DNA from: Spirosoma sp. KCTC 42546
GTDB lineage: Bacteria; Bacteroidota; Bacteroidia; Cytophagales; Spirosomataceae
DNA length: 64,000 nt
Direction of reading: 5' to 3'
Assembly: GCF_006965485.1 (NCBI RefSeq)
Contig: NZ_CP041360.1
Coordinates: forward strand, 3,658,001 to 3,722,000
In this document: in pieces, positions 34,390 to 42,334 of the stretch
How the letters are laid out: every line of letters starts with the position of its first letter
Position numbering within the stretch: the stretch's first letter is position 1
The notes under the pieces: model-generated
The model's database searches: none
Told to the model about the DNA's origin: nothing
Seen by the model: the letters and a program-made list of their open reading frames with translations, nothing else
Program-made: the position numbers and the translations under genes

Positions 34390-36569
34390 AGGGTCAGCCA
34401 TTTGTTCGCTATGTAGCCGCTCTGATTGCGGGTATTAGCCTCTATGTGTTCCTGCCCAATTGGCCAATGCTACCCATTTGGGGACTGGTTATAGGCCTGG
34501 GACTGTTCATTTCTGGCTTTTTTCGTACAGTCGGAAACATAGGCAGGCCAATCCAATCATGGGCGGGTATAGGTGGATTACTTATTCTGGCAGGTTTAGG
34601 CTGGGCTATTACCTATCAACGAACCGCCAGCAACCGGCCCGATAACATCAGCCACTTAGCTGATACGTTACAAGCCTACGAAGGCATCGTTTCAGCTCAG
34701 CCAGAGGAGCGGGCAAAAACTTACCGTGTTGAACTGGAAATTCGCCAGGCCACGTTTGGCCGGGCCATAGTTCATCAAGTGGTACTGGATCAACAACCGA
34801 TTGCAAGGTCCAGCCAATCAACAACTACATCCTGGAAGCCTGTAAGTGGTCGGGTAATTGTGTACCTCGACAAGGCGGACCAGCCTATGCCGCGCTATGG
34901 CGAGGTTTGGCTGGTATCAGGCTCACCCCGGCCCATTGATCCGCCACTGAATCCCGGTGAGTTTAATTACAAACGGTACCTCAGCTACCGGAATATTTAT
35001 CACCAGCAATACCTGCGCCCCTTCCAACGGCAGATTCTGGGGTTGGACCCTCCCAACCGAATTACTCAACTGGCCACCCGTGTGAACCGCTGGGCCGATA
35101 GTGTGTTTACCCATCAGGTAGGTGCCCGAGCCGAATATGGAATTGTGAACGCGATGATTCTGGGTAGTCGGGATGACCTTGACACTGAGCTCTACCGGGC
35201 GTATTCGGCAGCGGGAGCCGTACATATTTTATCCGTATCGGGTTTGCACGTGGGTATTCTGTTTCAGGTGCTAACCGTATTGCTTGGCTTTCTGGCTAAA
35301 CGACGGTATGGTAAACTTCTGATGGCTGGCCTTCAACTAGCCATTTTGTGGTTTTATGCTCTTGTCACGGGTTTTTCGCCCCCTGTGCTTCGGTCAGCGG
35401 CCATGTTTACGATGGTGATTCTGGCCAATGCGTCGGGTCGGCAACAGCAGATCCCGAATACGTTAGGGGCATCCGCATTTTTCATCCTGTGCTTTGATCC
35501 TTACGCCTTATTTTCGGCGGGATTTCAGTTGTCTTACCTGGCTGTGGCGGGCATTAGTGCCTGGCAGTCTTCGCTCTATCAGTCAATAACCTTTCGTTAT
35601 AAGTGGGCAAATAAACTTTGGGAGTTAACGGCGGTTGCCCTTGTTGCACAGTTAATTACGTTTCCGTTAGGTGTCTTCTATTTTCACCAGTTTCCAACGT
35701 ATTTTCTAGTGGCGAATCCGATTGTCATCGTGATGTCGGAGATTCTGTTGCCATTGGCTATGGCTACCTTAGCTTGTAGTTGGGTTCCTTATCTGAATGA
35801 TACAGTAGGGTGGTTGTTGCAGAAAACGGCCTGGTTGCTCAACTACGCCGTTACCAAGACGGGCCAATTGCCCGGTGCGGCCTGGGATGGGCTCTGGCTA
35901 TCACCTATAGCCATGCTCCTGATTTATACGGTTATTCTATGTGGTGCGGCTCTATTGTTAACCCGAAATCGTGTTTATGTTTGGGCAACGGCTGCGGCTG
36001 CGGTTTTACTGGCGATGATAACCGGTTGGGAGGAGTATAGTCAGCAAAATCAGCAACAAGTAGCTGTTCATTTTTTACCCCATCGAACTGCTGTGAGCCT
36101 GACCTATGGCCATCGAAGCACCCTGCTAACCGATCTGGATACAAACGATACACGTTCGTTTGATTTTTATCTCAAAAATACCTTTGGGCAGTGGGGTGTG
36201 AAGGAGTTGACGATTGCCCATGTGAAACGATCCGACAATGCAGTGGACTCACTGACTGACATACCTTACTACTACCGAACACCTGCGTATGCGTTGTGGG
36301 TTTGGCATGGTAAGACACTCTTATTGGTTAATAAACTGTCTGGTCAAAATCGGTGGCGATTACCGGCTGTGGTGGACTATCTGATCATCCGTCGAAATGC
36401 CTTACAACACTGGGATCAACTCAACGGACGCGTAGTAGCGCGACACATTATTTTCGATGATTCGAATAAAACCCCTCTGACAGACAAGCTCTTAGGCGAG
36501 GCCAGGCAACGTGGAATTGCCTGTTATTCCGTACGGCAAATGGGAGCGTATGTGGCCGATTTGGAATGA
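34386..36569 (+). CDS. comEC: ComEC/Rec2 family competence channel protein
   Basis: A 727-residue inner-membrane protein that forms the channel for single-stranded DNA in natural transformation. Order: three to four N-terminal helices, a DUF4131-type OB-like periplasmic domain (VSGRVIVYLDKADQPMPRYG with WLVSGSPRPIDPPLNPGEFN), and the competence domain with VHILSVSGLHVGIL, FSPPVLRSAAMF, FDPYALFSAGFQLSYLAVAG and further helices. The C-terminal part after about residue 555 looks like a reduced, non-metal metallo-lactamase-like domain (no HxHxDH motif), as is usual in Bacteroidota ComEC proteins. Coupled to the upstream GNAT gene. Confidence 0.92.
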   Translation: MKGQPFVRYVAALIAGISLYVFLPNWPMLPIWGLVIGLGLFISGFFRTVGNIGRPIQSWAGIGGLLILAGLGWAITYQRTASNRPDNISHLADTLQAYEGIVSAQPEERAKTYRVELEIRQATFGRAIVHQVVLDQQPIARSSQSTTTSWKPVSGRVIVYLDKADQPMPRYGEVWLVSGSPRPIDPPLNPGEFNYKRYLSYRNIYHQQYLRPFQRQILGLDPPNRITQLATRVNRWADSVFTHQVGARAEYGIVNAMILGSRDDLDTELYRAYSAAGAVHILSVSGLHVGILFQVLTVLLGFLAKRRYGKLLMAGLQLAILWFYALVTGFSPPVLRSAAMFTMVILANASGRQQQIPNTLGASAFFILCFDPYALFSAGFQLSYLAVAGISAWQSSLYQSITFRYKWANKLWELTAVALVAQLITFPLGVFYFHQFPTYFLVANPIVIVMSEILLPLAMATLACSWVPYLNDTVGWLLQKTAWLLNYAVTKTGQLPGAAWDGLWLSPIAMLLIYTVILCGAALLLTRNRVYVWATAAAAVLLAMITGWEEYSQQNQQQVAVHFLPHRTAVSLTYGHRSTLLTDLDTNDTRSFDFYLKNTFGQWGVKELTIAHVKRSDNAVDSLTDIPYYYRTPAYALWVWHGKTLLLVNKLSGQNRWRLPAVVDYLIIRRNALQHWDQLNGRVVARHIIFDDSNKTPLTDKLLGEARQRGIACYSVRQMGAYVADLE

Positions 36570-36605
36570 TTTTGGTTATCTTTACAATGTTAAGATACTA
36601 CGGCA

Positions 36606-37214
36606 ATGACAATCAGTATTGCAAATTTACCGGAAGAACAACGGCCTACAACCGTCGAGTTTGCCAATTATCAGATGGACGATGACGCGTTCTACGATTT
36701 TTGTCGTCAAAACGAACATCTGAAATTTGAGCGCGAACCCAACGGAATTATTACTGCTATGCCAAATACAGGCGGAAAAACTGGGAATCGAAATACAAAA
36801 ATTATATCTAGGTTAGATTTTTGGTCTGAATCGTTTGGTGGACTCGTATTTGACTCATCGACAGCATTTAAATTCCCGAATGGAGCAGTACGCTCGCCCG
36901 ATGCTGCCTGGATAAGTGATGCCCGTTGGGATTCGCTAACGGCTAGTCAACAAGAGAAGTTTCCGCCAATTGCTCCTGAGTTTGTAGTTGAGTTAATGTC
37001 GGCAACGGATTCAATTGCGAATGCAAAAGAAAAAATGCAGGAATACATTACCAATAATGTGTTATTAGGCTGGCTTATTGATCCTAAAAATGAGGAAGTA
37101 ATGATTTATCGGGCAGATGGTACCATTAGTCGGCATACCAACTTTGAGCAGCCTATTACAGGTGAAGATGTACTGCCAGGGTTTGAATTTAATTTACGAT
37201 TACTGCTACGTTAG
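36606..37214 (+). CDS. Uma2 family endonuclease-like protein (PF05685)
   Basis: A 202-residue protein with a PD-(D/E)XK nuclease-like fold. The usual Uma2 features are visible: FDSSTAFKFPNGAVRSPDAAW (two blocks; catalytic Asp in PDAAW), FVVELMSATDSIANAKEKMQ (Glu and Lys of the motif), and YITNNVLLGWLIDPKNEEVM. The family is abundant in cyanobacteria and Bacteroidota; its biological role is unsettled, and enzyme activity is inferred from the fold. It is followed by a terminator hairpin and stands alone. Confidence 0.88.
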   Translation: MTISIANLPEEQRPTTVEFANYQMDDDAFYDFCRQNEHLKFEREPNGIITAMPNTGGKTGNRNTKIISRLDFWSESFGGLVFDSSTAFKFPNGAVRSPDAAWISDARWDSLTASQQEKFPPIAPEFVVELMSATDSIANAKEKMQEYITNNVLLGWLIDPKNEEVMIYRADGTISRHTNFEQPITGEDVLPGFEFNLRLLLR

Positions 37215-37237
37215 CAACCATACGCTGGATTTAACTG

Positions 37238-37273
37238 AGACGGGCTGCTTTTAATTAGTTAAGCAGCCCGTCT
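37238..37273 (+). terminator. intrinsic terminator after the Uma2 gene
   Basis: AGACGGGCTGCTT (37238-37250) pairs perfectly with AAGCAGCCCGTCT (37261-37273) around a 10-base loop and is followed by TTATATTTT. It also faces the convergent gene ending at 37305. Confidence 0.8.
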
Positions 37274-37304
37274 TTATATTTTCAATTCGGTCAGTAAGTT
37301 AATA

Positions 37305-38750
37305 CTATCGTGTGTACAATGCCCCTTTTGCAATGGTAGACTCGTATTCGTAATTGATCGTTTCTAAAAACTTGCCGGTTACCCAGCCAATATCCGCATT
37401 TCGGACAAATACGAAACGTTTTGGGCTTGAAGTTGATGAATACGCTTTCATGATAGAGTCCAGCCATAAGGCACCAGCAATAAGTTGTTTCTCTGTTAGC
37501 AAGTTTTGTAAGGTGGTTACGTCCTTCTCCACTTTGCTACGGGTGGCCGGGTCAATTACGGCATTCAGATTAGGTTTCGTTAGCTCTTTGTAGTCTGTCA
37601 GGGCCAGGCGTTTAAACCGTTCTACATCGTCTAGTGTAATAGGGACAGCCGTAACATTGGCTCGTTCAGGATGAAGGTAAGTAACCAGTGCCCAAACAAT
37701 ATCCCCACCAACGCCTACTGTATTCCGCTGTTGTAGCCCTTTGTTGTTGGTGGTAAAGCGGTTGCTAAAAATAGAGTCTGCCATTGATTTAATGACCCGT
37801 GGCGCTTCCTTTTTGTAAGCATCCATAGTCAGTGAGCGTTTGGCTTCGATCTGGGCAACCAACGAGTTCGTACCAACTGGGAGGTTAATTCCATGAAACG
37901 TTTTGGACGCAGGGGTAGAGCCTTGTTCGAAATAGCCGCCAACGGTACTGTTCTTGCCGAGGTCCAGAGCCGAGGTTGTAGGCCATACTTTACGTGGAAT
38001 TGCTCCCGTGGTAAATAACTCCGCTTCCCGGTTGGCGGTCAATGAGGTGTCGATTTTTAGATTGCTGTTGGGAAGTGCCCGCGACAATTGATCGTACACT
38101 TTTCGGCGGCTGTCGGGGTTGCGGGCCAATTCCTCCCGGACGTCGTTACTCAGAACGATAAAGACGCGCTCATTCGGAATGTTGTACCGCTTAATGGAGT
38201 CCAGACAGGATCGTAACGCATCCTGCTCCGCCCGAAACCCACCCGATGCATCAGCGAACAACGTTTGAGAAGGGTTGGCAATATCCGCAATCGACTTTAT
38301 GTCTTTCTCATAAAAATCAGTTTCGTATTTCGTTTTGAGGATCGCCAGTTTAATGCTTGACAAACCAATCTGGATACCAGCATACAGATTTTTATTCGAC
38401 AGACTTCGGGCAATTTCATTGACACCCCAGGCACTGGCCACATACTTGAGTTTGAGATACTGAGCACCAGCCCGTTCGAGGTAGCGTAGGGCTGTAGTTG
38501 TATCCTTCAGATCCTGGTACGAAAGGCCTAATAGCTCATTGGTGACGGCTTCCCAATACAAACTACTCGTTTTTGTTGCGGGTAAAGCCCGTTGGAGCAG
38601 GTTGATGGAGGCATCCGGCTTATCGACTTCCCGAAGGGTAATGGCTAGTTTAATATACCGAATGGCCTGGTGCAGACTTGTGGCTTTCTGCGCGAATCCA
38701 GTATGGCTTGAGCAACTGAGTAGGAAAAGTAAAATTAATAAGCGTTTCAT
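37305..38750 (-). CDS. secreted protein: TPR region plus degenerate Ppx/GppA-like domain
   Basis: A protein of 481 residues. The start at 38750 gives a signal peptide (MKRLLILLFLLSCSSHTGFA then Q). Residues about 24-110 are helical repeats of TPR type (ASINLLQRALPATK, ELLGLSYQDLKDTTTALRYL). From about 125 it follows the Ppx/GppA phosphatase layout: GIQIGLSSIKLAIL (as DIGSNSIRLLI), VFIVLSNDVREELARNP, LTANREAELFTTGA (family glutamate region, E242 candidate), ALDLGKNSTVGGYF (in place of DxGGGST) and LPVGTNSL. The GGGS phosphate loop is lost, so polyphosphate or pppGpp hydrolysis is doubtful, and the signal peptide puts it outside the cytoplasm. The fold assignment is by pattern; function unknown. 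Confidence 0.7.
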   Translation of the reverse strand: MKRLLILLFLLSCSSHTGFAQKATSLHQAIRYIKLAITLREVDKPDASINLLQRALPATKTSSLYWEAVTNELLGLSYQDLKDTTTALRYLERAGAQYLKLKYVASAWGVNEIARSLSNKNLYAGIQIGLSSIKLAILKTKYETDFYEKDIKSIADIANPSQTLFADASGGFRAEQDALRSCLDSIKRYNIPNERVFIVLSNDVREELARNPDSRRKVYDQLSRALPNSNLKIDTSLTANREAELFTTGAIPRKVWPTTSALDLGKNSTVGGYFEQGSTPASKTFHGINLPVGTNSLVAQIEAKRSLTMDAYKKEAPRVIKSMADSIFSNRFTTNNKGLQQRNTVGVGGDIVWALVTYLHPERANVTAVPITLDDVERFKRLALTDYKELTKPNLNAVIDPATRSKVEKDVTTLQNLLTEKQLIAGALWLDSIMKAYSSTSSPKRFVFVRNADIGWVTGKFLETINYEYESTIAKGALYTR

Positions 38751-38861
38751 AAGCAGGGCGAGTAAAATTAGGGTTACCGCCACACTTACGTAGTAAATCA
38801 GCAATTAGACTTATTGACTTGAGGAAAATTAGCCTGGATCAGCAAAAATGATTGTATGGAA

Positions 38862-39422
38862 CTAGGGTTGGCTGGGTGCCTTGCTCAGCGAGTCTTTCTT
38901 AGGGGCGGGTGGCCGGAATCCACCAATTTCCTTCTGCATATCCGGTTTTTGGGACTGATACATAGTCCATTGTTCGGGCGTAAGGATAGGCTTTAGTTTT
39001 TCTTCTTTTTCTTCATTGAACATCAGCATCACTTCCCGGATCTGTTTGATCGTTTCGGGAGAAGGCCGACCACCGCCACTGGCACCAACAATATCTTTGA
39101 TAGCATCCTGTTGCTGGCTGGCGTATTCATTGTTGAGGTGTTTGACTTCTTTCAACTGATCTTTGGTCAGAGACAGGTGATCTTTCAGCCATTTAGTTTC
39201 CTTCATGGCCATATCGCCAGCAATATTCGGTACCGAGGAGCGTGGGCTACTGGGCATCTGCTGCTGATTCATACCACTCATACCGCCCATCCGGCCCCCC
39301 ATGCCACCACCGTATCCACCCCCTCCATAGCCCCCATACTGGCCAAAACACTGGCTATTTATCAATAGACCTGTGCTCAGGCATACAATGCAGAATAGAG
39401 TAAAGCGGGTTGACAAGTTCAT
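38862..39422 (-). CDS. Spy/LTxxQ-like secreted helical protein with Gly-rich segment
   Basis: A protein of 186 residues; the start at 39422 gives a signal peptide (FTLFCIVCLSTGLLINSQCF). A Gly/Tyr/Met-rich stretch follows (repeats of GGYGGG and GGMGG, about residues 30-60), then a helical domain with two LTxxQ-type motifs: LSLTKDQLKEVKHLNNEY and LKPILTPEQWTMYQ, as in Spy/CpxP periplasmic chaperones. The C-terminus is Pro/Lys/Ser-rich. It is probably a periplasmic stress or metal-responsive protein. It is the third such small helical secreted protein in the window, but it is not a close paralogue of the 3792/4504 pair. Confidence 0.8.
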   Translation of the reverse strand: MNLSTRFTLFCIVCLSTGLLINSQCFGQYGGYGGGGYGGGMGGRMGGMSGMNQQQMPSSPRSSVPNIAGDMAMKETKWLKDHLSLTKDQLKEVKHLNNEYASQQQDAIKDIVGASGGGRPSPETIKQIREVMLMFNEEKEEKLKPILTPEQWTMYQSQKPDMQKEIGGFRPPAPKKDSLSKAPSQP

Positions 39423-39499
39423 GAGTACGGCTTCTAGTGACAAATACGATAACTGAAAGGCGAAGTTCGGAAAAAAAATTAAAGAATTTCGAAAGCAGG

Positions 39500-40054
39500 C
39501 TATCGGATAGGGGACTTATCGAGAGACTTGATACGAACCTGTAGGTGAGGCTCTTCTCCATCAGGTACAATCACAACGATGTTATTGGTTAGCGTTTCGC
39601 CATTTTCAAAGGTGTGACTTGGCTGGATAGGTAACGTGGTCGAAAGGGTTTTGCCCTCTCCTCCATCCATATTTTTAGCCGAGGCTGTGTAGGAGGTTGA
39701 CGTTGGTCGGGCACGGAGGGTAATTGTTTTCGAAGTCAGTTTCGCTCCGGTTGCATTTAAACAGTCGAACCGGGCCAGCAGGTCCTGATCCCGCACACCA
39801 AAAGACGTTTGCCGGGGATTGAAGAGCTTAGTCACTCCACTTTTATTAGTGGCATAGACCGTAAGTTCGTACCGTTTGAACGTACCTAAGTGACTCAGTT
39901 CTTTTTTGCATTCGTTACGAATTGTATAGCCGTATTCAATGCCATTGATTTCGGCTGGTTTGTTGATGGCTATTTCATAAGCTTGTTGAGCAATTGCCGG
40001 AGAAACCAGACCAACGCCCAATAAAAGAAGCAGGAAAACAGAGCAGTTCTTCAT
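39500..40054 (-). CDS. secreted protein of unknown function
   Basis: A 184-residue protein with a signal peptide (MKNCSVFLLLLLGVGLVSPA then IAQ). The mature part looks like one beta-sandwich domain: AEINGIEYGYTIRNECK, FKRYELTVYATNKSG, LTSKTITLRARPTSTSY and TLTNNIVVIVPDGEEP. Two cysteines (NECK, DCLN) may pair. I do not recognise the family. It lies upstream of the Spy-like gene on the same strand with 77 bases between, so the two may be co-transcribed. Confidence 0.7.
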   Translation of the reverse strand: MKNCSVFLLLLLGVGLVSPAIAQQAYEIAINKPAEINGIEYGYTIRNECKKELSHLGTFKRYELTVYATNKSGVTKLFNPRQTSFGVRDQDLLARFDCLNATGAKLTSKTITLRARPTSTSYTASAKNMDGGEGKTLSTTLPIQPSHTFENGETLTNNIVVIVPDGEEPHLQVRIKSLDKSPIR

Positions 40055-40170
40055 GCGAAAATCAATAGGACAAATTGTATCCGAAATTTACAAGAAAAAC
40101 AGATGTAAACAGTAGGATATTGTGGAAAGGTTGACAAACTTTTCTGATGTACAGACCGTTGCTCTTGTAT

Positions 40171-40845
40171 ATGGAAACGCTCGAAAAAATCCGTAAAGCC
40201 TACACAGAGTACGTACTTGAAAACGGGAAACAACCCACCTCTGTCTTCCAGTTTGTCAAGAAATTGAAAATTGCCGAAGCCGACTTCTATACCGAGTATG
40301 CATCCTTTGATGCCATTGAAGCCGACATCTGGCTTACTTTGTTTAAAGAAGCCAAAACAACTGTTGAAGCCGACGAAACCTATCAGGGCTACTCTGTTCG
40401 GGAGAAACTGCTGGCCTTCTATTACACCTGGATCGAGTTACTAAAAGCCCAGCGCAGTTTTGTCGTATATAGCTATGGACGTATGGGCATGGAGCAAGGG
40501 ACAGGGAGCATGGGGAGGAAAGTACAAGGCTTTGGGCGTACGAACCAATCGCAGGTGCTTAGCTTGTTCAAAGAGGAGTTTTTTGATTATGCCCGCGATT
40601 TGCTGGCCGAAGGCCGGGAAAGTAAAGAAGTAGAACCCCGCCCATTTATCACCGACCGTTATCCGAACGCACTATGGGGCCAGACCCTCTACCTGCTGGA
40701 CTTCTGGGTACGCGATGTGAGCAAAAACTTTGAAAAAACTGATTCGGCTATCGAAAAATCAGTCAATACCGCCTTCGACCTCATTGGCCGTTCGCCCCTG
40801 GATACCCTGTTCGATTTCGCCAAGTTTATGTACCAAAATAAATAA
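40171..40845 (+). CDS. TetR family regulator paired with an ABC1 kinase
   Basis: A 224-residue regulator. Start at 40171 (METLEKIRKAYTEYVLEN), the usual beginning. The DNA-binding domain is a TetR helix-turn-helix: QPTSVFQFVKKLKIAEADFY then TEYASFDAIEADIW. The C-terminal domain binds an unknown ligand. Around residues 108-124 a Gly/Met/Gln-rich stretch (GMEQGTGSMGRKVQG) is encoded by a GAGCAGGGA-like repeat (40491-40518) and looks inserted in a loop. It is followed by the ABC1 kinase gene after a short inverted-repeat element, and the two are a conserved-looking regulator-kinase pair on one strand. Confidence 0.82.
   Translation: METLEKIRKAYTEYVLENGKQPTSVFQFVKKLKIAEADFYTEYASFDAIEADIWLTLFKEAKTTVEADETYQGYSVREKLLAFYYTWIELLKAQRSFVVYSYGRMGMEQGTGSMGRKVQGFGRTNQSQVLSLFKEEFFDYARDLLAEGRESKEVEPRPFITDRYPNALWGQTLYLLDFWVRDVSKNFEKTDSAIEKSVNTAFDLIGRSPLDTLFDFAKFMYQNK
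40491..40518. repeat. GAGCAGGGA-type repeat inserted in the TetR gene
   Basis: GGAGCAAGGGACAGGGAGCA plus TGGGGAGG matches the wording of the icmF insertions read on their coding strand, and encodes MEQGTGSMGR in frame. Confidence 0.5.
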
Positions 40846-40846
40846 T

Positions 40847-40926
40847 TAATGTGTAATGCATAATGTAAAATGGACAATGGCAAAGAGCCCAGTGCATTAT
40901 ACATTATGCATTGATCATTTTACATT
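40847..40926. repeat. CATTATACATT-type imperfect inverted repeat, copy 2
   Basis: The left part uses TAATGTGTAATGCATAATG and the right part CATTATACATTATGCATTG then ATCATTTTACATTA, roughly complementary. It fills the whole gap between the TetR and ABC1 kinase genes and supplies the sequence up to the kinase ATG, as copy 1 does at susD. Confidence 0.65.
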
Positions 40927-42252
40927 ATGAAAAGCCAAACCTCCGTTCCGACCACCAAAGTTGCCCGTGCCAGCCAGTTTGTGAAAGCCGGAGTAAAAGT
41001 GGGCGGGAATTATATTAAGCATTACAGCAAAAAGCTACTCGACCCGAGTTTGTCGAAGGATGAACTGCACAAAGACAATGCGGCCGATATTTACGACGCA
41101 CTCAGTGAGCTGAAAGGCTCAGCTCTGAAAATGGCCCAGATGCTGAGCATGGACCGGGGCCTGCTTCCCGTGGCTTATTCCGATAAGTTTACCATGGCGC
41201 AGTACTCAGCTCCTCCGTTGTCGGGGCCGCTTGTGGTGAAAACGTTCAAGACCTATTTTGGCAAGACACCCGCACAATTATTCGATAAGTTCGATATTCA
41301 GGCGGTGAATGCGGCTAGTATCGGACAAGTACACCAGGCCTTTAAAGACGGCAAAAAGCTGGCGGTTAAGGTCCAATATCCGGGTGTTGCCGATGCCGTC
41401 AGTTCAGATTTGAAGATTGCCAAACCACTGGCTGTTCGACTATTGAATTTGAATGAGCGCGATATTGACCGCTACATGGGTGAAGTAGAGTCGAAACTGC
41501 TGGAGGAAACGGATTATGATCTGGAACTTCGCCGGTCAATTGATATTTCTGAGGCCTGTGCGCATATTCCTGATCTGGTATTCCCGAAATACTACCCCGA
41601 ATTATCCTCCAAGCGGATACTGACCATGGACTGGCTCGATGGGCTTCATCTGAAAGAGTTTCTGAAAACCAACCCTTCTCAGGCTGTTCGGAACCGTATT
41701 GGGCAGGCACTGTGGGACTTTTATGATTTTCAGATTCATTCGCTCCGACAGGTTCATGCCGATCCGCATCCGGGTAATTTCCTGATGCGGGCAGATGGGA
41801 CAATGGGCGTTATCGACTTCGGTTGTGTAAAGGTGATTCCGGATTTTTACTACGATAACTACTTCCGGCTTGTCAATCCTGATACACTCGAAGACCCCGA
41901 TCTCACCGAAGAGATTTTTGAAAATCTGGAGTTCCTGACGGATGCTGATTCGCCGAAAGAGCGGGTATTTTTCTCTGATTTATTTAAAGAAATGACCCTC
42001 ATGCTGGCTGAACCCTTTGCCGTCGATTCCTTTGATTTTGGCGACGATTCGTACTTTACGAAAGTCTATGCCTTTGCCGAAGGGCTGACCAATGTGCAGG
42101 AATTGAAAAATTCAAAAGTAGCCAGAGGATCCCAGGACGGCCTGTACGTGAACCGAACCTACTACGGTCTGTATGCCATGCTAAATGAATTAAAAGCCTG
42201 CGTAACGACCACCAAACCCGAGTGGCTCCGCTCGAAGAAAGAGCTGGTGTAG
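40927..42252 (+). CDS. ABC1/AarF/UbiB-family atypical kinase
   Basis: A 441-residue protein of the UbiB (ABC1/ADCK) kinase-like family. The signature regions are the extension motif KMAQMLSMDRGLLP (family KxGQ, here KxAQ), NAASIGQVHQAF with the Ala-rich loop, LAVKVQYPGV with the ATP-binding lysine, EETDYDLELRRS, and the catalytic HADPHPGNFL with VIDFGCVKV. Family members are linked to isoprenoid quinone metabolism and lipid homeostasis and are thought to act as ATPases. No transmembrane tail is evident. It is preceded by the TetR gene on the same strand. The gly-to-ala change in KxGQ is noted; such changes alter nucleotide selectivity in characterised homologues. Confidence 0.9.
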   Translation: MKSQTSVPTTKVARASQFVKAGVKVGGNYIKHYSKKLLDPSLSKDELHKDNAADIYDALSELKGSALKMAQMLSMDRGLLPVAYSDKFTMAQYSAPPLSGPLVVKTFKTYFGKTPAQLFDKFDIQAVNAASIGQVHQAFKDGKKLAVKVQYPGVADAVSSDLKIAKPLAVRLLNLNERDIDRYMGEVESKLLEETDYDLELRRSIDISEACAHIPDLVFPKYYPELSSKRILTMDWLDGLHLKEFLKTNPSQAVRNRIGQALWDFYDFQIHSLRQVHADPHPGNFLMRADGTMGVIDFGCVKVIPDFYYDNYFRLVNPDTLEDPDLTEEIFENLEFLTDADSPKERVFFSDLFKEMTLMLAEPFAVDSFDFGDDSYFTKVYAFAEGLTNVQELKNSKVARGSQDGLYVNRTYYGLYAMLNELKACVTTTKPEWLRSKKELV

Positions 42253-42275
42253 AAATTGGTCATTGATTGTCACTG

Positions 42276-42328
42276 ATTGTCAGGCATAGTCAAGTATAGT
42301 TAAACAACTCTTGACTATGCCTGACAAT
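42276..42328. repeat. TTGTCAGGCATAGTCA-type inverted repeat
   Basis: ATTGTCAGGCATAGTCAAG (42276-42294) pairs perfectly with 42310-42328 around a 15-base loop. Outlying copies of the words (GATTGTCACTGATTGTC, ATGACTATGCAG) extend it on both sides. It lies between convergent genes and probably ends both transcripts. Confidence 0.75.
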
Positions 42329-42334
42329 TTATGA

